Below are positions 54,901-61,185 of a stretch of 64,000 bases of DNA, in pieces (positions within the stretch are counted from its first letter, which is position 1; each line of letters begins with the position of its first letter). The position numbers and the translations under genes are program-made. The stretch spans positions 42,850-106,849 of the forward strand of contig CAJUMB010000006.1 in the NCBI GenBank assembly GCA_910587105.1, read 5' to 3'. The notes under the pieces were generated by a model. That model was given only the letters and a program-made list of their open reading frames with translations. It did no database searches and was not told the origin of the DNA. This DNA is from an uncultured Lachnospiraceae bacterium (lineage in GTDB: Bacteria > Bacillota > Clostridia > Lachnospirales > Lachnospiraceae).

Positions 54901-55913
54901 ACATCATCATGTGTATATAAGCCATACTGCCTGCCCTGGCTGTCCTTTTCCGGGTCATACTTTACATAAAATGGATCTGTTGTACCATTGGCGCTGATTG
55001 TTTTAATGCCTGTACCCCAATGTTCCAGCAAAACCTTTATATGGCCGCCCTGCTGCCCCATATCGACCACTACATAAATAGTAAAATGAGTGGTCTCCAT
55101 AGTCACAGTCCCATTCTTTTCAGTTTCAGCCCCCATATTTTCAGCCTGAAGATGGTTAGTTTTTTCGTCTATATAAAATACATTGACATCTGTGTTCTCA
55201 TCTGTGACTGATTTCTTAATGTCACTGCTGGAAAAATTTACAGATACAGGTCCCAGAGGCTGGACCTCTTCCCCTTCTGAAAACAGCCGGATATCAAATG
55301 CACGGCATTTCTCAGCCACCAAATCTTCGGCTTGTGCCGCTCCATCAACGGCCTCTTTAATTTCTCTGCCCTTGGCGCTGGGCTCTTTGATTGCCTCTGC
55401 CCGAAGTTCATATACTCTGCCGGACTCGAAGGAGCCTGCCGGACCAGTCAGCGTGATTATCGTCCCTTCCTCTTCTGTTTCCAGCACAATATCTTGTTCC
55501 GTCCCATAATTGCTTACAGAATCTTCTGATACACCTTCTTCCAGTACACTGTTATTAGATACACCCGCATCTCCATCACCATCCATTTTAGTGCTGGCTG
55601 CAAAATCCGAATGATTTTGTTCATCTCCGCTCATATTCTGAGAGCCGGAATCGCCGGATACCTCTGCAGAAGGGTATTCTTCCCCCTCATCAACAAAACT
55701 GTCCTCTACACATTCCCTGAGATTATCATTTGAATTTTGGGTTATCCCTTTTTCGACCACGCTGTTTCCTGCTGTATTTAGATTATTTTCAGTATCGGCT
55801 GCCCCCGATGCTTCAACATACGGTATGTATGCAGACTCATTTGCAGCCAAACAAGCAATCATCGTGAATGCAGCTATTAATTTTTTTGCCTTTTTTGCTA
55901 TATCCCCCTTCAT
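45912..55913 (-). CDS. 3333-residue secreted surface protein with fibro-slime, FN3, PKD and Big-type domains
   Basis: Start ATG 55913 follows GGAGGGAGG; the frame is open 14 codons further but without a ribosome binding site. Signal peptide about 1-30. Then an acidic stretch, a fibro-slime/PA14-like domain (about 700-812; RGDDDFWLFVDGVKAVDLGG, YYMERGGFGSCCYIQFTLP), a chain of FN3-like units (about 812-1690), a PKD domain (about 1690-1775; YKFDFGDGTAVDG, VCHKYDKSGSYTVTLT), a carboxypeptidase-regulatory-like unit, a helical region (about 2220-2640), Big/MBG-like units, a Thr/Pro/Val repeat block (about 3015-3150) and a Lys-rich Big_2 and FN3-like end. No LPXTG, no SLH. Anchoring by the Lys-rich end is inference. 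Third gene of the probable GT2/DUF2142 operon. Confidence 0.85.
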   Translation of the reverse strand: MKGDIAKKAKKLIAAFTMIACLAANESAYIPYVEASGAADTENNLNTAGNSVVEKGITQNSNDNLRECVEDSFVDEGEEYPSAEVSGDSGSQNMSGDEQNHSDFAASTKMDGDGDAGVSNNSVLEEGVSEDSVSNYGTEQDIVLETEEEGTIITLTGPAGSFESGRVYELRAEAIKEPSAKGREIKEAVDGAAQAEDLVAEKCRAFDIRLFSEGEEVQPLGPVSVNFSSSDIKKSVTDENTDVNVFYIDEKTNHLQAENMGAETEKNGTVTMETTHFTIYVVVDMGQQGGHIKVLLEHWGTGIKTISANGTTDPFYVKYDPEKDSQGRQYGLYTHDDVYDRHTQQIIQQDYTGEIYSPDTMELEDGLNGSETTPNFTIESLSKIIQGMSNVSVDKRKYTPYEIWISTDLSNKGKERDDWKEGSYRIYNVSVGADGDIKADSYIPETGGTAENFADPSAVTLTKDCLIRFWYKETDAGEMDQTTTFFDYNIADPGKRSGADKGINADINFIPADNKLPKMGMGQNSSGNWSDFAGGSSTEGVCEEFGLLNRGNRWDNIPGACKIDEDARTYIESISSGRPGSASGEDLKDLYRRTAHWAVPVKGLVQDTLTADYQLQFSKAFRQPQFFAEGPGKVKLGEYTLGFKQKGDTYTLSNVKKNGIKTLDNLEKILYTISSYGSHSNIYSNNFFPLDSETGGDAKGTGSDDGKEHNWHFGMHYAFEFTIGDYTGPMNYYFRGDDDFWLFVDGVKAVDLGGIHSSVGQAIDLRKWMEDHGMLDQPQAKHRLDVYYMERGGFGSCCYIQFTLPNCSEVNDLTADYVYSHSAKLKWIPSANEKIAGYYIYRDGKLIADVTGDTYEDKNLSSETIYNYTVIGHTESGEEASVAAISLTTRLPVVSDMYTENGSNQVGQMNSYLYAVVKDSGNLENGTGRFYYLNKNKEKIQIGSDFASCTDKTGAGGVYKTEWDITEIESGDYTVIFEFTDRDGEESILSKVITVDNSRPEALSSVAAVGGINQIVLSWTIAHEIDTKTYHIYRRAEDEDEYTLIKEINGRDILTYTDSEAVKSMNYYYYVVGVNSFGKEGERSDIASAMPLTDTEMPRVIQITPVNGSIIGGDAELYVQAQDNIAVTKTELYLSLDGGAAWTLLKAAKDSYCRYSLDTKKYKDSTIYIKGLAYDQAGNVSTGLTYRYKVDNTGPEKVTDLSYESTASTVTLRWKDVSDKDFSFFRVEQELDNGNYRKIEDVYTTLGVNIYNLQSDAEYRYRVTAYDRLGNGGEPSEVLTVRTLKDTIAPVISSIRPNADYFNKEITSKVTASDNTGIASILLQTSQNGVQWKDYKKLSFSGKNRTETTSQVIDLADFDEGYLYIRGIAADIAGNESDSSASAPYVQYIIDRTAPAVPENFKSDSVTGAIGLSWDTGTEDDLRGYNLYRSTDNQTYSEIARNLYSVNYWDRSVDKNVTYYYKLSVCDAAGNESGQTEAVEGILPDDTVKPEIKSYSPVKGSTIGKSNSRFQVMVCDNWKVDRVCITYTVNEDTVPETLISQQGINNYYKVLNADIPVSSLKDQDILHFTISVTDVQGLETTESNIAYTVDKDPPQVNSVTTESDTEKIKIKWTGNAEKDLAGYRIYRKTAKGSYSMIAQRSAKSGMDYEYDDYNAQSRQTYYYKIEAVDKCGNTHTKESESAWMAVEYTMKALLSCESVQEVGVEYLYDASASSADLGIREYKFDFGDGTAVDGSDSKVCHKYDKSGSYTVTLTITDDEGHTADTIKEITVDEPRLLGSVTVKAVDGNGNRLAGIPVYFDLDHTSDQMKYTDSRGCVDFSALVGQYAVGAYKDGYLPVKRSVIIRAKQNTVLELTLVKEPIVTGEFEVNRMTLDEIIAAGIDVSDPANQQVAKVTVRLTYGTQAADMNIVTNGKNIYSGSTTIVDTDEGKRKITASIIDISSSSGSGGNSTQVPDPENMVIALLDVPVEASYLKEFFDVKLHIVNHADTEFSLSNNEVTLNIPDGMSLAEAYGSNSSKTVRFDQLAGQEEKTVAWTLRGDEAGEYNLSADYHAVLDQFNTAVSAEFKTDTPIKVYGKQAVKLIVDANYQISQEAFYFDISLQNMSKANIYLPNIEIADNIVTAYQDKADLDIDSEEEDGGTREVRYLNSYVKNKSGYKEYIGTDSKVLTLEPGSRYTKQYAVYDAVTSDGIIYLKEAAYDITDNLGIEVEINFRKTDLYSVENAEEKLDDCERFSKAMNIIDINTEYFYYYAQAKEDDGDFLKKLSEAIYISSDAVFNLDFGGFTGENMKDITRNYVYELLVDDAFQESVENEIDNKYMEMTSSVLNVIGGIMGDISDKNDIDIYNNIIKDGNNARKLAKGWEEGGSDKFIVRLGKLCIGGGMSKAAVDKLNAVYHADKLNGLGIYGAFGDAVKGACSEVTSGLGIITDLTTAWNESAKLTKQFITISAAQEEAMTLVDMLLAHDEINGVVYEEIQKIRDGLKKGFASQNQSFVNEILDIAVDGMISNGVTQVLKAVDSIYNIGNGIGASTIYGAFKIAFNTFDYLFEWADKVNELEKLRVAASLTYALRREVLTSQRNREPEKFLKALKYLIKMRIAGEKVYVDIAKIRDEKKILKEVNKSNYTGESGFKTLDEYYDVLVTELLYDRDTIYNTAYSKLDIPEAPAVTVDYTGLCTVEEFDENHEYSFNGTDWIVCSGGKIPITPKSAGQKLWVRVRESSTNNAGNIAKISILGKKNITDNIQVIHTKDAYHISGLSQGSYYYLLTNVHGDSVDTSAGSEIIVGDTNDIMLKENGSYKYLKLVRKAANFSDINAHYGFDSNERTISVDTDETKVVLTQEKVELSQNKFTYSGNKIELPDVLYREDSHSRKLMGNSDYTVVLQRLSGSIYMDVEPSDMIDAGTYKMIISGMDDYTGTVEKTIQVEQAEQNITITGVPENVSINTAGFQLIVSGQLSKGKVIFLSNDENIVKVDSEGYVTIYGVSIVPVTIKAVVPGDGNYQSAETRVSFIVSALASPSPTNIPTVTERPAVTDTPTVTEKPAVTDEPAATEKPAVTDEPTVTEKPAVTGEPTVTEKPTVTEKPAVTDMPTVTEKPAVTDMPTVTEKPAVTDGPTVTEKPAVTDEPTVTEKPTVTALPTITNEPAVTITPVPEKRIAQNLKVKYDSKSNQKRLKRKVGSRIVQEITGSKTKVTFSSSNTKAAKVDKTSGVISCVGVGRTVITVKAEESRQYKAASKRITIYVIPKDVKIKSLKSNKKAQVTLKCRNKAEGYTYQIEYMCGKKIKKVTLKGKKNAEKTFKKLKSGKKFRVRIRAYKKTGGTVYYGKYSKWKSCKIK
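46481..46860 (-). repeat. Thr/Pro/Val decapeptide repeat block in the giant gene
   Basis: About a dozen tandem near-copies of a 10-residue unit (PTVTEKPAVTD, with D/E/M/G changes). At DNA level 30-base steps repeat with few changes (TCTGTCACTGTTGGC...). Such minisatellites commonly change in length by slippage, which would vary the stalk length. Not a CRISPR array: units are coding and unspaced. Confidence 0.85.
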
Positions 55914-56007
55914 AATCCTCCCTCCTTTGGAATCTAACGTGTACGGGCAATCCACACTCTAAACTCCGGCTTTAGAAGCATACTTGAAAAATGTTCCAGA
56001 AACAGCT

Positions 56008-56958
56008 TTAACTTACCAGTGTCTCTATCAAATGCTTCTTATTCTCCGAAACCCTCTGCAGCTCCATCTCAAAATCCTGCCTGTTTTTTTGTACAATGGT
56101 CTGCAGTGTCAGCCCTGCAAAAAATGACTGGATGGCGGCAACCACTGTAAACCCGCACACAATCAATGTGGGAAAATTGGGTACCAGTCCGGTCTTCAAA
56201 AAAGTATGCACAACAGGTATAAAAAAAACTGCTGAAATCAATGCCAGTAACAGGGCAACAATACCAAAAAAACCTGCCGGCCTGTAAGTACGATACATTC
56301 TGGCGATGGTACGCAAAATCTTGATACCGTCAACATATGTATTCAGTTTGGATTGACTCCCCTCCGGACGGTCCCGGTAATTGATCACCACATTTTCCAC
56401 TGCCATATTTTTGTCAACTGCATGGATACTCATTTCTGTTTCAATTTCAAATCCTTTTGACAATACGGGAAAAGTCTTTACAAATTCATAACTGAATGCC
56501 CGGTATCCTGTCATAATGTCTTTGATATCGTTTTTGAATAAGAAATTAATGCTTTTTCGAACCAATGCATTCCCGATCCCATGAAAAGGCCGTTTATTTT
56601 CTTCAAAATAGGTGGAGGACAGCCGGTCCCCCACTACCATATCCGCTCTGCCTGCAAGAACCGCATCTGACATTTCCCTGGCAGCTTCCGCTGGGTAAGT
56701 GTCATCCCCATCTGTCATAATATAGCACTGGGCATCAATCTCCCGGAACATCCGGCGGATCACATTACCTTTTCCCTGCTGGCGTTCATAACGCACAAGA
56801 GCCCCGGCTTCTTCAGCTATCCGGGCTGTATGGTCTGAACTGTTATTATCATATATATAAATGACAGCCTCCGGCAATATTTTTTTCAGGTCAGAGATGA
56901 CCTTCCCGATAGTTCTTTCTTCGTTATAGCAGGGAATCAATACTGCTATCTTATCCAT
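56008..56958 (-). CDS. Membrane GT2 glycosyltransferase (DPM1/GtrB-like)
   Basis: 316 residues. N-terminal GT-A fold: IAVLIPCYNEERTIGKVISD, YDNNSSDHTARIAEEAG, and TDGDDTYPAEAAREM with the metal-binding DGDD; EIETEMSIHAVDK and the GYRAFSYEFVKTFP stretch match polyprenyl-phosphate glycosyltransferases. Two C-terminal TM segments (about 232-252, 268-290). Such enzymes load a sugar onto undecaprenyl phosphate, which is then used outside the cell by a GT-C enzyme, here probably the DUF2142 protein encoded upstream in the same operon. Start after AGGAGG. Confidence 0.85.
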   Translation of the reverse strand: MDKIAVLIPCYNEERTIGKVISDLKKILPEAVIYIYDNNSSDHTARIAEEAGALVRYERQQGKGNVIRRMFREIDAQCYIMTDGDDTYPAEAAREMSDAVLAGRADMVVGDRLSSTYFEENKRPFHGIGNALVRKSINFLFKNDIKDIMTGYRAFSYEFVKTFPVLSKGFEIETEMSIHAVDKNMAVENVVINYRDRPEGSQSKLNTYVDGIKILRTIARMYRTYRPAGFFGIVALLLALISAVFFIPVVHTFLKTGLVPNFPTLIVCGFTVVAAIQSFFAGLTLQTIVQKNRQDFEMELQRVSENKKHLIETLVS

Positions 56959-57038
56959 ATGTAATTTTTCCTCCTAACCCGGATAGACCGAACCACAACT
57001 CTGCCATCTCATGTAAGAAGGCATTTGTAAAACGCGCT

Positions 57039-58955
57039 CTAACCCGACAGTGTATACTGAATTATCTCAAGAATCGTAATCCCATTGAGCACCAGAAGGA
57101 GCATATAGTAATACATTCCCCTCTCTGAATGGGAGACAATATATCTCACATCTTTCTTCTTTTTATCATTAGAATACATAACCAAGAAGGCCGGAAAAAT
57201 GATCAGCGGTATGAAGTATCTCCCCTGAATCCCCTCAATAATTTCACTTTTGAAAGGCGTCCATTGGACATATAAACTCGTGAAAATCAACCCGGTGCCG
57301 CCGAGAAATATAAGAAACATAATCAGCTGGTCAAATTTATGCGGCTTCACTTCAAGCCTTTTATAATTACAGATTTCATACAGAAAAAATATTAGAAAAA
57401 CCACCCACACAAAAGGAGCTATTTCTATATTCAATGCGCCCATATAAGAACCAAACATGGTCTGTATCCAATGGTTCCCATATTCTATAATACTCTGGAT
57501 AACGACTACATAGAATTTATCAATATTTGTCAATACATACTGAACCTGTTTTCCAGCATTTACACCGGGTTGAAATTCCATCAAAAATCCGGAACACATT
57601 TTCAGCCAGATCAAATTGAAAAGCATTGCAGCACCTGAAATTCCAAATTTGAAATTTGCCCATGCTTTACGCCCGCCTATTTTCTCATTGGGTATTAAAA
57701 AGATAAGAAGTACTAAAACAATGTAAACGATTTTACACAATGAGATAAGTATACTAAGCGCTGCAATAATAAAAATATCCCTTTTTCGCATCTTATCATT
57801 AGTATCATAACATACATATAAAACATATGCGGTGAAGGCCAGACACAGGGATGTGGTAAATCCGTCTGTGGACATGGAAACCATCTCCTGCATGGTCATG
57901 GGAAAAGTCATAATCATAAAAAGAATTTTCCTCCCAAATGGTATCCGATACAATGCCCATAGGCAGAGCGCAGTACTGACCAGAAAATTTCCGAATTTTC
58001 CGCCATAAAATATTTTTGATACATTATTTGTAAAACATCTCACTATCCTAATCCCTATTGAATGGGGCAGATAACTCACAGGCGCATACAATGCGGTATT
58101 GCTGAACGTAAACATTTCTTTATTGCCCCAGTCCAATTCCTTGTCCGGATCCATAAAATCATCCACCTCAGCCGGAAGATAATTTCCTCCGATTGTCCCT
58201 CCATACAACCCCTTTGATACAAGATTTCCACACGAAATTTCAAAGGCTCTCCGGAAATGATTGTCCTCATCCGGGGCCATCCCCGGGGTGCACAGCCACA
58301 TATATACACATCCCAGGATAATAAAAAGCACTGACATGATTACTCTTTCATCTATCTGCAATAAGATTAATACACCGAGCAAAAACGCAATGATAAATGC
58401 TGCGGCCACAACGCATCTTTTTGCTGCCATGTCTTTAAAGTTTAGTTGGTAACAGATTGTCTTTCCATATAGATAACTACCATTGAGGTAACATAAACCG
58501 CCATTTTCCGATGATAACCAGACAGCCACTGCATTATCGCCTTTAAAGTCATCAGAAAGTTCTATGCTGTACGCCCTTTCTGCATGTACCTCATATGGCT
58601 CCTTCAAAACAAGGGTCTGATAACCATTGTCCTCCATACCGGCTGTGCCAACTTTCCATTGGTCAATGATTGTGTCATTTTCGAAGAGCGTAACCGAAAG
58701 AGTCCCTTTATTCTTTTTGGCATATGTACCAAACTGTATGGAAATTTTTGTTAAACGAATATTTTTATCCACTCGGAATTTCTGTGTAATCTTATCTGAC
58801 GTTTTGAACTTCACAACCTCCGCCTCTTTCATCCGCCTGGTTGTTCCGTCAAAAGATCGTTCCGCATGGACAAAAAAGAAAGATGAAATGAGCAAAAACA
58901 AGCTTATTGACAATAAAATATCTTTGTACTTTATTAGATTGTGTATGACTTTCAC
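57039..58955 (-). CDS. DUF2142 polytopic membrane protein, probable GT-C glycosyltransferase
   Basis: 638 residues. One TM at 13-30, an extracellular beta-rich segment (about 35-190), then about ten TM segments. The DUF2142 pattern APDEDNHFRRAFEI (about 225-240), with acidic residues in the first outer loop, is the position of the catalytic Asp in GT-C enzymes. PFGRKILFMIMTFPMTMQEM and STDGFTTSLCLAF follow the family. DUF2142 proteins are found near surface polysaccharide and glycoprotein genes. It is transcribed from a clear promoter at 59083-59111 and followed by the GT2 gene, then the giant Thr-rich surface protein. Confidence 0.8.
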   Translation of the reverse strand: MKVIHNLIKYKDILLSISLFLLISSFFFVHAERSFDGTTRRMKEAEVVKFKTSDKITQKFRVDKNIRLTKISIQFGTYAKKNKGTLSVTLFENDTIIDQWKVGTAGMEDNGYQTLVLKEPYEVHAERAYSIELSDDFKGDNAVAVWLSSENGGLCYLNGSYLYGKTICYQLNFKDMAAKRCVVAAAFIIAFLLGVLILLQIDERVIMSVLFIILGCVYMWLCTPGMAPDEDNHFRRAFEISCGNLVSKGLYGGTIGGNYLPAEVDDFMDPDKELDWGNKEMFTFSNTALYAPVSYLPHSIGIRIVRCFTNNVSKIFYGGKFGNFLVSTALCLWALYRIPFGRKILFMIMTFPMTMQEMVSMSTDGFTTSLCLAFTAYVLYVCYDTNDKMRKRDIFIIAALSILISLCKIVYIVLVLLIFLIPNEKIGGRKAWANFKFGISGAAMLFNLIWLKMCSGFLMEFQPGVNAGKQVQYVLTNIDKFYVVVIQSIIEYGNHWIQTMFGSYMGALNIEIAPFVWVVFLIFFLYEICNYKRLEVKPHKFDQLIMFLIFLGGTGLIFTSLYVQWTPFKSEIIEGIQGRYFIPLIIFPAFLVMYSNDKKKKDVRYIVSHSERGMYYYMLLLVLNGITILEIIQYTLSG

Positions 58956-59082
58956 CTGCTTTTCCTCCGTATCCTTCTGGACTTTATGTGAAAATTTATC
59001 CCCTCTATCTGAACGCCCTATTCAACACGATATCAAGCGGGATACTAATAATACCAAATTATCTTCAGTCTATATCACCATT

Positions 59083-59111
59083 ATAATAGGTCAATTTCAC
59101 CCTAAAGTCAA
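59083..59111 (-). promoter_or_regulatory. Sigma-A promoter of the DUF2142-GT2-giant protein operon
   Basis: On the minus strand: TTGACT, 17-base spacer, TATTAT, about 125 bases before the DUF2142 start. The divergent ECF sigma promoter lies 100 bases away on the other strand. Confidence 0.68.
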
Positions 59112-59215
59112 TAGACCAATTACGTACATAACAAAAATATCCTACAAACTAATGTACTGTTCTTCTGTGTATTATGCAAAACTTCCGGTATTTTCCAGAA
59201 AAATTTTTAAAATAG

Positions 59216-59243
59216 TGAACCATCTGCAAAGTCATGACGAATA
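59216..59243 (+). promoter_or_regulatory. ECF-type promoter before the sigma factor gene
   Basis: TGAACC, 16-base spacer, CGAATA. This matches the usual ECF pattern (TGAAAC/TGAACC with CGTA-like -10) and lies about 30 bases before the GTG start, fitting an autoregulated operon. The sigma-A hexamers are not evident here. Confidence 0.55.
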
Positions 59244-59272
59244 TAGAGTGAACAGGAAGAGGAGGTGAAACA

Positions 59273-59797
59273 GTGCGCGCAAAGGAAATAGAAAAATGTA
59301 TTGATGAGTTCGGCACAGATATATATAGATTCTGTCTGAAACTCTGCGGGGACAAGGAGGATGCCGAGGATTTATATCAACAGACTTTCCTAAAAGCGTT
59401 AGAAACAGAATGGACCCTTGACTGGGAGAGAAACCCGAGAGCGTTGTTTTTCTCTTTCGCTCATAATCTTTGGAAAAGCGGCAGAAGAAAACAAGCACGC
59501 CGAAATAAGCTTGCTCCCTGCAGCGATTTTGATGATGAAACGGAAACAGTACTACATTCTGAAGAAAGTATTGAAGAAGATTATCTTCAAAAAGAACTGA
59601 TTACAGAAATCCGTCAAATCATTCAAACCCTCCCGGAAAAATTTCAAGTACCGCTGATACTATTTTACCTTTCCGATTGTTCTATAGAGCAGATAGCTGC
59701 TATTATAAAGAAACCGCCTGGTACCGTGAAAAGCCGATTGTTCAAGGGAAGAAAATTAATTAAAAAAGGATTGGAGGATGCTGGCTATGCGAGATAA
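59273..59797 (+). CDS. ECF-family RNA polymerase sigma factor
   Basis: 174 residues from GTG 59273 (after AGGAGGTG). Region 2: YRFCLKLCGDKEDAEDLYQQTFLKAL (split by its own variation) with the DAEDLYQQTF core-binding pattern. Region 4: LPEKFQVPLILFYLSDCSIEQIAAIIKKPPGTVKSRLFKGRKLI includes the HTH AIIKKPPGTVKSRL. No extra C-terminal domain. It directs transcription of its own operon probably, through the ECF promoter upstream, and its target genes may include surface-protein genes nearby. A membrane protein gene overlaps its 3' end. Confidence 0.9.
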   Translation: MRAKEIEKCIDEFGTDIYRFCLKLCGDKEDAEDLYQQTFLKALETEWTLDWERNPRALFFSFAHNLWKSGRRKQARRNKLAPCSDFDDETETVLHSEESIEEDYLQKELITEIRQIIQTLPEKFQVPLILFYLSDCSIEQIAAIIKKPPGTVKSRLFKGRKLIKKGLEDAGYAR

Positions 59798-60164
59798 TCA
59801 TTCTAACATGGAAATAGATGAAGTTATCCGGGCTTCTATGAAAATGGCTGATGTTCCGGCCCCAGAACTGAATAACAAACTCAAAGCGGCTCTATATCAA
59901 CAAGAAATTATCCTGCAAAAACAACCTGTTATGCACAAATTATCACTTTGGTATTTGCCCATGGTTTTGAATTTGATAACTTTTTCTTTGTTAGCTCTTT
60001 TTGCCCTGATAATGATTGAAAATATTTATTTATCTTACTTTGCCGCTGGTATCTGCTTCTATGCTGGTGCGGCTGGTATACTGCTTACCATAGTTGGCGC
60101 AAAAAGAGCATCCATAAAAGAGGAAATTACAATCTGCATTGAGAAAAGAGGTATATTGGCATGA
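59787..60164 (+). CDS. Small two-TM protein, possible anti-sigma factor
   Basis: 125 residues from ATG 59787 (nine bases after GGAGG); ATG 59778 is possible. The N-terminus is cytoplasmic and helical (IDEVIRASMKMADVPAPELNNKLKAAL), followed by TM segments at about 50-72 and 75-97 and a short basic tail. The position directly after an ECF sigma gene, with overlapping coding sequence, and the N-in topology suggest that it binds the sigma factor. No conserved anti-sigma zinc motif (HXXXCXXC) is present, so the role rests on position only. Confidence 0.6.
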   Translation: MRDNHSNMEIDEVIRASMKMADVPAPELNNKLKAALYQQEIILQKQPVMHKLSLWYLPMVLNLITFSLLALFALIMIENIYLSYFAAGICFYAGAAGILLTIVGAKRASIKEEITICIEKRGILA

Positions 60165-61051
60165 ATAATACGAAGAAGAACCGGTTTTTCCTTTATATCG
60201 GTATCCCAGTTATCTTATTGTTAATTTTTTTACGGTTTGGCCTATATTTTTTTAAAAGTGATGGCTTCAGCGGTCTTTCCATGCTGCTTCCCATCCTGCT
60301 TCTTTGCTTTGTTATTTTTGCATTGTGTACCTTTTCTTTTTTTGCAGCATGGGTATATCAGGACTGTAAAAGACGAGGCGATGACCCGGTACTATGGGCA
60401 ATTATAGTTTTTGCAGCCACACCTTTTATTGGATTGCTGATCTACTTTCTGCGCCGTCCAGAAATCAAAACAATATGCCCGGCCTGCGGACAACGTATTT
60501 CAGTAAAGGCAAAATATTGCGAAGAATGTGGAACCCATATCAAAAAGGAGGACAATAGTATTATGGTTAAACAAGGAACTCATCACTTAAAATTTATGAT
60601 TGCCGGCATTGCGAGTATGATGCTTATGCTGCTATGCTTGACAGGTTTTATTGTCAGTGCAGCCGTTGGAAATGGTATCAACACAAATGCTGCTTCTAAC
60701 GACCGGGTATGGAACTTAGGTACAATCAGAATGAATTATAACACTTATCTGGATGGTGTTTGGAAGCTGGATTTTAGAAGTGCCAGTGACGGATTCGTGA
60801 AAGAACAGAATATGGCTATTGAGGACGCAGCTGCTCAACTGCTTTACGCTGATATTTCCTGCGGCACAGTACCAGATGGAGCAGCGCTTGTCTTGTGGCT
60901 GGTACAGGGAGATACAGCAAAATCTATTGATGTTACAAATCTTTCTGAGCCGTTGGAATATCCTTTGAATGAATTTGAAAATGGAAAGATTCATGTACGC
61001 TTGCAAATCAATGGTGTGAAAAATACTGCTGCAGAAATTTATATTCAATAA
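60161..61051 (+). CDS. Zinc-ribbon membrane protein with an extracellular beta domain
   Basis: 296 residues. Three N-terminal TM segments (about 8-27, 38-65, 77-93), a zinc ribbon CPACGQRISVKAKYCEECG (about 108-126), another TM (about 143-168) and a C-terminal beta-rich part (about 175-296) with DGVWKLDFRSASDG and ALVLWLVQGDT. It starts four bases inside the previous gene. I do not recognise a family for the outer domain. As the third gene of the sigma operon, it may relay a cell-envelope signal (inference). Confidence 0.6.
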   Translation: MNNTKKNRFFLYIGIPVILLLIFLRFGLYFFKSDGFSGLSMLLPILLLCFVIFALCTFSFFAAWVYQDCKRRGDDPVLWAIIVFAATPFIGLLIYFLRRPEIKTICPACGQRISVKAKYCEECGTHIKKEDNSIMVKQGTHHLKFMIAGIASMMLMLLCLTGFIVSAAVGNGINTNAASNDRVWNLGTIRMNYNTYLDGVWKLDFRSASDGFVKEQNMAIEDAAAQLLYADISCGTVPDGAALVLWLVQGDTAKSIDVTNLSEPLEYPLNEFENGKIHVRLQINGVKNTAAEIYIQ

Positions 61052-61137
61052 TCAGCAAAGGAACTGCCTTTTGAAGAAGCAGCCTTCGGGAACAAAAAGG
61101 CATTGGCCTTATCCGCATTCGGCCAGTACTGTACAAA

Positions 61138-61179
61138 GCCGTAAAATCGTGAAGTCTAGAGGTTTCACGATTTTACGGC
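61138..61179. terminator. Bidirectional terminator between convergent genes
   Basis: A 16-base perfect stem (GCCGTAAAATCGTGAA with TTCACGATTTTACGGC) with a short loop lies between the + strand sigma operon and the - strand transglutaminase-like gene. The right side is followed by TCTATTTTATTTC. Confidence 0.85.
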
Positions 61180-61185
61180 TCTATT

